From Pseudomonadota bacterium (GTDB lineage Bacteria > SAR324 > NAC60-12), in contig JACNKY010000172.1 in assembly GCA_014381795.1 (NCBI GenBank), forward strand, positions 1 through 6,332: DNA of 6,332 nt, written 5' to 3'. The translations under genes and the position numbers were made by a program. Below are positions 1-6,148 of the stretch, piece by piece. The notes under the pieces were generated by a model that worked only from the letters and a program-made list of their open reading frames with translations, was not told the DNA's origin and made no database searches. The first letter of the stretch is position 1. Every line of letters starts with the position of its first letter.

Positions 1-600
1 GTACTGACGGTGGTTTCGATGGTGACGCTTGCGGTGCGTGGGCGTATCTATGTTCGTGCAGGTGGGCGGGATTTGGTTTTCACCCATGAAGACGGGCTCA
101 TTCATTTGCAGGGATCTGCAGAAAATTACAGGACGATCGCTTTTGAAAAATTCCACTATATTTTCCGACCACCGCAAATAGTGCCTGAAAAAAAAGATGG
201 GCATATTTGGGGCGTCCCAACCAGTTCTCTATGGGGTAATTCAAGTCAATCCTCACAAATGGAACTTTTTTTAAGATTGACTACACCGTGGGCTTGCGTG
301 GCTTTTACCGTGGCAATGGTTCCCTTAGGTCTGGTTAATCCACGGCGTGGACGTTCCGGTGCGTTTTTGCGTGGACTGATTCTGGTGGTCTTCTATTATA
401 TCCTCTGGATGGGAGCAAAAGAAATGACTCAGAATCTTAATTATCAACCTCACGTATTGTGGCTGCCTCCACTGTTGATCTGGTTCTTTGGCTTATACAG
501 CTTATACAAAAATAACCTGAACCGTAGCAATATTTTCGACTTACTGAGCTCTGCTGCTAAAACAAAGCCAAGTGCAAAGCAACAGGTTTCTCTCAGTTAA
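1..600 (+). CDS. lptF: LPS export permease, LptF/LptG (YjgP/YjgQ) family, C-terminal part
   Basis: This is the 3' end of a gene that begins before the window; the reading frame is open from base 1 and gives 199 residues before the TAA. Family role: LptF and LptG form the inner-membrane part of the LptB2FG transporter, which extracts lipopolysaccharide and passes it to LptC. Visible here are a beta-rich, hydrophilic stretch (about residues 10-85), expected to be the end of the periplasmic jellyroll domain, then three hydrophobic helices (about 96-112, 122-139 and 152-168), matching the last three membrane segments of the family. The motif VPLGLVNPRRGRSGAF after the first of these helices resembles the LptF version (small residues, PL, then an R-rich GR loop) more than LptG, so lptF is preferred, but LptG is not excluded. 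The tail after the last helix is short, polar and Lys/Ser-rich. lolA follows after 20 bases, probably in the same transcript. Confidence 0.85.
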   Translation, partial: VLTVVSMVTLAVRGRIYVRAGGRDLVFTHEDGLIHLQGSAENYRTIAFEKFHYIFRPPQIVPEKKDGHIWGVPTSSLWGNSSQSSQMELFLRLTTPWACVAFTVAMVPLGLVNPRRGRSGAFLRGLILVVFYYILWMGAKEMTQNLNYQPHVLWLPPLLIWFFGLYSLYKNNLNRSNIFDLLSSAAKTKPSAKQQVSLS

Positions 601-620
601 AATATCAGTTCAATAATTAA

Positions 621-1280
621 ATGAAAAAATATTTACTTATACTAAGTTTCTTTTTTTTAGGAGGAGTTTCAGCTCAGACTTTTGCGGGCGAAGCCAATCT
701 TCTGCAACTGATTCAGATTCAATATCAGAGTATTTTGAGTTTTTCAGGGCATTTTACGCAAACCAGTTTTCGTGCTAATTCTGAAATCGCACCAAGGACA
801 GCAGAGGGAATTGTTTCTTATAAACGTCCGGGAAAAATGCGTTGGCTGTACGCTCCTCCGGAAGAGCAGTTGCTGGTCACGAACGGTGAAACTTTGTGGC
901 TCTATGATACTTTGCTCGAAAATGTGACTATTCAAAAACTGGAAAAACTAACTGACGGAACTGCACTTTCTTTTCTGCTCGGTTTAGGCGATTTGAATGA
1001 GGATTTTAAACGACGTAAAATCAGTAAATCCTTGTTGAAAAATCAGCAGGGTTTAATTGTTGAACTTGAACCTAATAAAGAGAAGGCAAATTTAGCTTTT
1101 ATCCAATTAGAGGTTGATCCTGAAACCTACAATTTACGTACAATAGCACTGATGGATCAACAGGGTAATTACCGTACAATCGCATTGGAATCAATGAGCT
1201 ACAACCTTGGGCTGGAAGATAAATTTTTTGAGTTTGAAGTTAGTGCTGGGATGGAAGTGATTGAGGCAGAAAATTTATAG
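621..1280 (+). CDS. lolA: Outer-membrane lipoprotein carrier protein LolA
   Basis: LolA is the periplasmic chaperone that takes mature lipoproteins from the LolCDE complex and delivers them to the outer membrane. The 219-residue product is of normal family length. Residues 1 to about 18-22 form a signal peptide (MKKY, a hydrophobic run, then a VSA or TFA cleavage site). Family hallmarks follow: GHFTQT at 43-48, KRPGKMRWLYAPPEEQLLV at about 68-86, NGETLWLYD at 88-96 and, near the C-terminus, the D-x-x-G-N strand pair (179-183) with FFEFEV. The usual proline in the final F-x-P-x-G segment is absent (EVSAGMEV). The start is the first ATG after the preceding stop and gives a complete signal peptide, although no Shine-Dalgarno motif precedes it. 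The gene probably shares a transcript with the upstream Lpt permease gene; LolB and LolCDE genes are not in the window. Confidence 0.93.
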   Translation: MKKYLLILSFFFLGGVSAQTFAGEANLLQLIQIQYQSILSFSGHFTQTSFRANSEIAPRTAEGIVSYKRPGKMRWLYAPPEEQLLVTNGETLWLYDTLLENVTIQKLEKLTDGTALSFLLGLGDLNEDFKRRKISKSLLKNQQGLIVELEPNKEKANLAFIQLEVDPETYNLRTIALMDQQGNYRTIALESMSYNLGLEDKFFEFEVSAGMEVIEAENL

Positions 1281-1344
1281 CATCCAACTGACTCAGGTTT
1301 TTTCTCTCGTCAATCATGCTTAAGTGTAGATAGAAACGAGCGAT

Positions 1345-1373
1345 TTAAAACGTGGATTTTTTTGAGGTATAAA
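1345..1373 (+). promoter_or_regulatory. Putative sigma-70-like promoter for the permease-rph-lgt-cobD-cobU cluster
   Basis: The 118-base gap between lolA and the permease is the only intergenic space large enough for a promoter. It contains TTAAAA (1345-1350, 4 of 6 matches to the -35 consensus) and TATAAA (1368-1373, 5 of 6 matches to the -10 consensus), separated by 17 bases. Transcription would start near 1380 and leave a leader of about 20 bases before the ATG at 1399. The region is AT-rich, so chance matches are likely. I saw no operator palindrome, riboswitch or convincing terminator in the rest of the gap. Confidence 0.35.
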
Positions 1374-1398
1374 GCAAAATATAACTTTCTGAAAAAAT

Positions 1399-3456
1399 AT
1401 GCTCAAAAAAGAACTGACATTACTCAATGTGTACGCCATTGCGACCGGAACAACCCTGAGCGCAGGTTTTTTTCTGCTGCCTGGAATTGCTTTTAACGAA
1501 GCAGGTCCGGCAGTTGTTTTGAGTTATTTAATTGCGGCAATTCCACTAATTCCTGCAATGTTCAGCATGGTTGAGCTCTCAACTGCAATGCCGAGAGCTG
1601 GCGGAGCATATTATTTTCTAGACCGAAGTATGGGACCGTTTGTTGGTACCATCGGTGGATTGGGAACGTGGCTGGCGCTGGTTTTAAAAACCGCTTTTGC
1701 CTTGATCGGCATGGGAGCTTATCTCCGCATTTTTTGGCCGGATGTACCGGTTGTGACCTTGGCGGTAATTTTGGCAGTCTTTTTTGGTGTTGTTAATCTT
1801 TTTGGAGCAAAGAAAACAGGAACGTTTCAGGTCTTCATGGTTTTTGCTCTGTTACTGATTTTGTTTGTTTTCATCGGCGAGGGTTTACCGCAAATAAATT
1901 CGCAGAATTTTGATGGATTTTTTGACAAGGGTGGTGTTTCAATTATTTCAACTGCAGGGTTGGTTTATATCAGCTACGTGGGAATCACCAATATTGCCAG
2001 CGTTGCGGAAGAGATTGAAAATCCTGAACGGAATCTTCCTCTCGGCGTTTTTCTTGCGATTGGAACTGCAATTGCGGTTTATGCTGTAGGGACTACGATC
2101 ATGGTCGGTGTGTTGCCTGCAGAAAAACTTGCACATGATTTAACACCGGTTGCATCCGCGGCAGAAGTATTGTTTGGGAAATGGGGGAAAATAGGAGTGA
2201 CTGTCGCGGCTGTGATTGCTTTTGCTTCAGTTGCAAATGCAGGAATCTTGAGTGCGTCACGTTACCCCCTCGCTATGAGCAGAGATCATCTAATTCCGGG
2301 AACATTCTCAAAACTTAGCGCGAGAAATATTCCACTTTATGGAATTGCAGTAACAGTCAGTTTGATTATTTTTCTGGTAATGAGCTTTGATATTGCCAGC
2401 ATTGCTAAACTGGCGAGTGCCTTTCAATTGATGATGTTCGCGCTGATTTGTTTTGCGGTAATCGTAATGCGTGAAAGCAGAATAGAGGCTTATGATCCTG
2501 GTTATCGTTCACCGTTTTATCCATGGATGCAGCTTTTTGGTGTCTTTTCACCGATGTGGCTGATTGCGGAAATGGGTATGGTGCCTATTTTATTTTCGCT
2601 GGCACTCGTTACTGTAGGAACAATTTGGTATATTTCTTATGCACGTGAACGGGTTGTGCGTTCAGGGGCAATTTATCATTTGTTTGCACGTCTCGGAGAA
2701 CAAAGATTTGAAGGTCTTGATCGCGAATTGCGTGGTATTATGAAAGAAAAAGGGGTGCGTGAAGAAGATCCCTTTGATGAAGTTGTCACCCGTGCGCAAG
2801 TGATGGAGTTTTCCAAAAAATACCTTTTTGAGGAAATTACACACGACGTTGCTCAGGAATTAGCTCGCAGACTGGATATTCCCGCAAAAGACCTTGAACA
2901 GGGATTTCTGGAAGGCAGCAGGATTGGGGCAACTCCAATCTCACACGGTGCTGCATTACCGCACATTCGGCTGCCGAAGATTAAGCGTGCGGAAATGGTG
3001 ATCGCCAGAGCGAAAGAAAATTGTTTCGTTGAAGCACCTGATTTTTCAGGAAAAATATCTCTTCAGGGACCGATACACGCATTTTTCTTTTTGGTCAGCC
3101 CAAACGACAATCCAGGCCAACATCTGAGGATCCTAGCTCAAATTGCAGGGAGGGTTGATGATGAAAATTTTCTCAAGGACTGGCTGGTTGCTACAGATGA
3201 ACAGGAATTGAAGGAAATTTTGTTACGTGATGAAAGATTTTTATCACTCAGAATCCGCGGAAATTCTCCTTCTTCAGTGCTCATTGGACGTTCACTGATA
3301 GAAATACGGATGCCCGAAGGAAGTCTGGTTGCGCTGATTCGACGAAAAGGCGAAACTATAATCCCTCGGGGACAAACAGTTTTAGAGGAAGGTGACCGCC
3401 TCACTATTATAGGTGATGCTCACGGAATTGAAAAATTAAACAATGAATACAGTTAA
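1399..3456 (+). CDS. APC-family amino-acid permease fused to PTS EIIA (type 2) and RCK_C/TrkA-C domains
   Basis: A 685-residue inner-membrane protein. Residues 1 to about 415 form an APC-superfamily transporter with about 12 hydrophobic helices. Family marks are GTTLSAGFFLLPG (17-29), PRAGGAYYFLDRSMG (65-79), AEEIENPERNLP (203-214) and the SRYPLAMSRDHLIP segment (287-300). A charged cytoplasmic linker follows (about 416-465; LDRELRGIMKEKG, EEDPFDEVV). Residues about 466-612 resemble a PTS EIIA domain of the fructose/nitrogen type: the GAALPH motif places a candidate phosphorylated histidine at 522, and a second family histidine lies at 575 in QHLRILAQIAG. Residues about 615-681 resemble the RCK_C (TrkA-C) ligand-binding domain, ending EEGDRLTIIGD. 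The likely role is import or exchange of an amino acid or amine, controlled by the cytoplasmic domains; the substrate cannot be read from sequence. The ATG at 1399 is the first of the frame and starts just before helix 1. The 3' end meets rph, so the two are probably cotranscribed. Confidence 0.88.
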   Translation: MLKKELTLLNVYAIATGTTLSAGFFLLPGIAFNEAGPAVVLSYLIAAIPLIPAMFSMVELSTAMPRAGGAYYFLDRSMGPFVGTIGGLGTWLALVLKTAFALIGMGAYLRIFWPDVPVVTLAVILAVFFGVVNLFGAKKTGTFQVFMVFALLLILFVFIGEGLPQINSQNFDGFFDKGGVSIISTAGLVYISYVGITNIASVAEEIENPERNLPLGVFLAIGTAIAVYAVGTTIMVGVLPAEKLAHDLTPVASAAEVLFGKWGKIGVTVAAVIAFASVANAGILSASRYPLAMSRDHLIPGTFSKLSARNIPLYGIAVTVSLIIFLVMSFDIASIAKLASAFQLMMFALICFAVIVMRESRIEAYDPGYRSPFYPWMQLFGVFSPMWLIAEMGMVPILFSLALVTVGTIWYISYARERVVRSGAIYHLFARLGEQRFEGLDRELRGIMKEKGVREEDPFDEVVTRAQVMEFSKKYLFEEITHDVAQELARRLDIPAKDLEQGFLEGSRIGATPISHGAALPHIRLPKIKRAEMVIARAKENCFVEAPDFSGKISLQGPIHAFFFLVSPNDNPGQHLRILAQIAGRVDDENFLKDWLVATDEQELKEILLRDERFLSLRIRGNSPSSVLIGRSLIEIRMPEGSLVALIRRKGETIIPRGQTVLEEGDRLTIIGDAHGIEKLNNEYS

Positions 3457-3460
3457 TAAT

Positions 3461-4204
3461 ATGTCAAACACACGAACCGACGGACGCGCCAACAATCAAG
3501 CACGTCCACTTGAAATTAATACCAATTATACAATGTTTGCGGAAGGCTCAGTTCTTGTTTCTTGCGGAAATACGAAAATTATTTGCACCGCATCTGTTGA
3601 TAATAAAGTTCCAGACTGGCTTTTGGATAAAGACAAAAAAGCACGTCACGGGTGGGTCACTGCAGAATACGGAATGTTGCCGCGCTCAACCGGAAGTCGA
3701 CGCAAAAGGGAAACTGCGAAAATCGACGGAAGGTCGCAAGAAATCCAACGTTTAATAGGCCGTTCGCTGCGTTCTGTTGTGGATCTTGATGCACTTGGGA
3801 ATCATACGATTTGGATTGACTGTGATGTGATTCAAGCCGACGGCGGTACACGCACCGCATCCATAACAGGTGGCTTTGTTGCACTGATTTTAGCCTTACG
3901 GAAAATATCTCAGGCAGGTCGGATTAAAGAATTTCCGGTAAAAGAATACCTGGCCGCAATTAGTGTTGGTATTGTAAATCAACAGTCCATGCTCGATTTG
4001 AAATATGATGAAGATAAAAATGCAGAAGTCGACATGAATGTCGTTATGCTGGATTGCGGAGAATTTGTGGAAGTTCAAGGAACAGCAGAAGGAAAAACAT
4101 ATTCCCGTACGCAGTTGAACTCAATGTTGGATTTGGCCGAACAGGGCATCCGTTCGCACATTGTTGCTCAAAAGGAAATTCTTGGGAATACACTGTCCGG
4201 ATAA
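3461..4204 (+). CDS. rph: Ribonuclease PH
   Basis: RNase PH is a phosphate-dependent 3'-5' exoribonuclease that trims the 3' ends of tRNA precursors and works as a hexameric ring in the cytoplasm. With the start used here the protein has 247 residues, close to the family norm of about 240. Family motifs in order: TDGRANNQARPL near the N-terminus, CGNTKIICTASV, GWVTAEYGMLPRSTGSRRKRE, GRSQEIQRLIGRSLR, the phosphate-binding QADGGTRTASITGG, and YDEDKNAEVDMNVVM, whose two aspartates six residues apart match the catalytic pair D180/D186 of the E. coli enzyme, followed by FVEVQGTAEG. An in-frame ATG at 3443 would add six residues (MNTVNN) and overlap the permease gene by 14 bases. I prefer 3461 because the family normally starts a few residues before the DGR motif, but neither start has a visible ribosome site. 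The frequent partner rdgB is not adjacent; lgt follows after 19 bases. Confidence 0.95.
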   Translation: MSNTRTDGRANNQARPLEINTNYTMFAEGSVLVSCGNTKIICTASVDNKVPDWLLDKDKKARHGWVTAEYGMLPRSTGSRRKRETAKIDGRSQEIQRLIGRSLRSVVDLDALGNHTIWIDCDVIQADGGTRTASITGGFVALILALRKISQAGRIKEFPVKEYLAAISVGIVNQQSMLDLKYDEDKNAEVDMNVVMLDCGEFVEVQGTAEGKTYSRTQLNSMLDLAEQGIRSHIVAQKEILGNTLSG

Positions 4205-4223
4205 ATCATTTTCATAAATAAAC

Positions 4224-5150
4224 ATGTATCCATATATTTTTTCAGTTGAAATACCCTGGTTCAACATCACGTTGGAGCCTCGATTTTACGGTTTGTTTTA
4301 CGCGATTTCGCTGTTAATTGCCACACGAATTGTGATTGCGGAAGTTGCAAGGAGACGTATAAATCTCAGTGAAGACGAAGCAATGAACATGACGATGCTG
4401 CTCTTTTTTGCAGGCTTGGCAGGAGGACGTGCATACGAAGTGATTTTCGAATGGTCGAATTATTATGCATTCCAACCGTTTTGGAAAGTATTTGCAGTTT
4501 GGGAAGGCGGTTTGGCGATTCACGGAGCAATTCTGGGCGGTATCATTGCGTATCCGCTATACTGCAGAGTCAAAAAACTGTCTTTAGCAGCTATGTTTGA
4601 CATCAGTGCGATGTGCATGATTTTAGGACAGGCGATTGGCCGCTGGGGAAATTTCACCAATGGTGAAACCGCAGGTCCGGTTACTGATTTATGGACAGGT
4701 ATTATTTTTCCAGCAGGTACTGCCGTCGATCGTTATGCTCATGGTGCACCTGTTCATCCCACGATGATTTATGAGTCGCTGGGTAATTTTCTGATTTTCT
4801 TTCTCCTCTGGAAACTTCGTCTGCGAAATTTTCGTGCTGGTATGCTCGGTGCGGTTTATTTGCTCTCATACGCAGTTTTGCGTTCATTGTTAACTCCGTT
4901 GCGTATGGACAATCAATATTTTGTGATTGCAGATACGAAGTTCTTAGCCGCTTATGCCATCAGTCTTTTGCTCTTCAGCGCAGGTTTATTGTGGATTTAT
5001 AAACAGAAGTTATGGCTTCCGGATGAAGACTTAAACCAAAAAATAGCAATGGAAAGTGCTGTGCCTGCTAAAAGTAAAAAAAGTGCTAAAAGCAACAAAA
5101 GTACTAAAGGTGCTAAAAGTACAAAAGGTGTTAAAAACAAAAAAGGATGA
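4224..5150 (+). CDS. lgt: Prolipoprotein diacylglyceryl transferase Lgt
   Basis: Lgt moves a diacylglyceryl group from phosphatidylglycerol to the lipobox cysteine of prolipoproteins, the first step of lipoprotein maturation, in the inner membrane. The 308-residue polytopic protein carries the signature GRWGNFTNGETAG (139-151). By alignment from memory to E. coli Lgt, Y22, H100, R140, N143, E148, G151, Y216 and R220 match Y26, H103, R143, N146, E151, G154, Y235 and R239. HPTMIYES (178-185) is a second family block. Two oddities: the residue expected to match E. coli E243 is T224, and the C-terminus ends in 27 residues of tandem tripeptides with lysine in the middle (282-308), expected to lie in the cytoplasm. 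The start is the first ATG and gives the normal N-terminus. The stop overlaps the cobD start. Its product completes a lipoprotein theme with the nearby lolA. Function is confident; activity despite E243T is assumed. Confidence 0.95.
   Translation: MYPYIFSVEIPWFNITLEPRFYGLFYAISLLIATRIVIAEVARRRINLSEDEAMNMTMLLFFAGLAGGRAYEVIFEWSNYYAFQPFWKVFAVWEGGLAIHGAILGGIIAYPLYCRVKKLSLAAMFDISAMCMILGQAIGRWGNFTNGETAGPVTDLWTGIIFPAGTAVDRYAHGAPVHPTMIYESLGNFLIFFLLWKLRLRNFRAGMLGAVYLLSYAVLRSLLTPLRMDNQYFVIADTKFLAAYAISLLLFSAGLLWIYKQKLWLPDEDLNQKIAMESAVPAKSKKSAKSNKSTKGAKSTKGVKNKKG
5067..5147 (+). repeat. Degenerate 9-base tandem repeat (nine units) coding the Lys-rich Lgt tail
   Basis: Nine consecutive 9-base units read in the lgt frame as AKS, KKS, AKS, NKS, TKG, AKS, TKG, VKN and KKG. 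The middle codon is AAA in every unit (9 of 9); the first codon varies and the third is mostly AGT/AGC or GGT/GGA. The array ends exactly at the codon before the lgt stop, and its last base is the A of the cobD ATG. Because the unit is a multiple of three, gain or loss of units would change tail length without breaking lgt. The alternative is simple low-complexity lysine enrichment rather than true repeat expansion. Confidence 0.75.
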
Positions 5151-6148
5151 AGATAGAGTTTGCCGAAATACTCATGCATCCAGCCACGATTTTAACCTTT
5201 ATTTTAGGGCTGGATTTGCTTTTTGGTGATCCTGTTTATCGTCTTCATCCTGTGCGTTTGATTGGTAAATTGTTAACGTGCTATGAAAACAGACTGCGTA
5301 AAATCGGACTGGATGGTAAATTTGGTGGAATTTTGCTGGTGCTGCTTTTATTAGCCAGTTCACTGGTGATAGCTGGGAGTGTTTTTTACTTGCTGGAGTC
5401 ACTGCATTGGAGTTTAGGCTGGCTCTGGTCGGTGTACCTTGGCTGGAGTTTCCTCGCATTAGCTGATTTACTGCAGCATGCAAAACATGTAGCAACAGCG
5501 ATTAAAGAAGTTGATCTTGCAGAAGCAAAACGACAAGTTGGGATGCTTGTTGGACGTGACACTAAACAGATGGATTTAGCAGCATGCGGACGTGCCGCAG
5601 TTGAAAGTGTCAGTGAAAATCTGAATGATGGAGTGATTGCACCGTTGTTTTACTTTTGTTTTTTCGGTATTCCGGGGATGTTGTTTTTTAAAGTTGTCAG
5701 CACCCTCGATTCAATGGTCGGTTACCGCAATGAGCGCTATCAGGATTTTGGCTGGTGCGGAGCAAGGTTTGATGATTTGCTGAGTTGGATTCCTGCAAGA
5801 CTCAGTTGGCTTTTACTTTCCGTAAGTGCCGCTTTGTTGCCCGGATTGTCCGGCAAAAACGCATTCAGAGTCGGCTGGCAGGATTATGCAAAACTGCCCA
5901 GTCCAAATGCAGGTTGGAGCGAAGCTACAGCAGCTGGAGCGTTGAAAATAAAACTTTGCGGACCGGTTTGGCGCGAAGGGAAACTGGCTCACGATTATTG
6001 GCTTGGCAATCCTGATGACAGAGAAGGCGCGACTTACACGGACATTCAACTTATGAATAAATTTGCTTTAGCAACCGCGTTGCTTGGAGCATTCATCTCC
6101 GGAAGCTGTTTGTGGTTTTTCGGTTTCATCCCATTTTTCAGCACATGA
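5147..6148 (+). CDS. cobD: Adenosylcobinamide-phosphate synthase CobD/CbiB
   Basis: CobD/CbiB is a membrane enzyme that attaches the aminopropanol(-phosphate) arm to adenosylcobyric acid, giving adenosylcobinamide (phosphate) in late cobalamin synthesis. The 333-residue product has the family blocks in order: DLLFGDPVYRLHPVRLIG (23-40), GRDT (136-139), AAVESVSENLNDGVIAPLFY (150-169), STLDSMVGYRNERYQDFG (185-202), ARFDDLLSWIPARLS (206-220) and PSPNAGWSEATAAGALKIKL (251-270). Several hydrophobic helices (about 59-80, 89-108, 162-180, 219-232 and 306-328) fit a membrane protein. The position that is normally Asn in NTLDSM is Ser (S185). The ATG at 5147 overlaps the lgt stop as ATGA and was chosen for that coupling; an in-frame ATG at 5174 would give an N-terminus closer to the length of the Salmonella protein and cannot be excluded. 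cobU follows through another ATGA overlap. Confidence 0.94.
   Translation: MKIEFAEILMHPATILTFILGLDLLFGDPVYRLHPVRLIGKLLTCYENRLRKIGLDGKFGGILLVLLLLASSLVIAGSVFYLLESLHWSLGWLWSVYLGWSFLALADLLQHAKHVATAIKEVDLAEAKRQVGMLVGRDTKQMDLAACGRAAVESVSENLNDGVIAPLFYFCFFGIPGMLFFKVVSTLDSMVGYRNERYQDFGWCGARFDDLLSWIPARLSWLLLSVSAALLPGLSGKNAFRVGWQDYAKLPSPNAGWSEATAAGALKIKLCGPVWREGKLAHDYWLGNPDDREGATYTDIQLMNKFALATALLGAFISGSCLWFFGFIPFFST

Noticed and set aside
650..665. Eight-T run followed by AGGAGGA inside lolA, looking like a slippery tract plus ribosome site.
   Set aside because: It codes for the signal-peptide hydrophobic core (FFFLGG); no start codon follows at a useful distance, and the full lolA frame is intact, so no frameshift or internal start is needed.
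1286..1303. A possible rho-independent terminator after lolA: a small inverted repeat (ctg/cag) followed by six T residues.
   Set aside because: The stem is only about three pairs with a three-base loop; extension is broken by mismatches, so it is too weak to call.
1306..1340. Inverted repeat ctcgt / acgag in the lolA-permease gap.
   Set aside because: Five pairs around a 25-base loop is expected by chance, with no T tract or operator-like symmetry.
3138..3404. An 88-codon open frame on the minus strand.
   Set aside because: It lies wholly inside the EIIA/RCK_C part of the permease gene, and its translation is Ser/Arg-rich with no family resemblance; it is a shadow frame.
3510..3755. An 81-codon plus-strand frame overlapping rph.
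   Set aside because: It overlaps the conserved RNase PH core in another frame, and its translation resembles no known protein.
5199..5495. A 98-codon open frame on the minus strand.
   Set aside because: It is opposite well-conserved cobD sequence, with no recognisable domain; a shadow frame.
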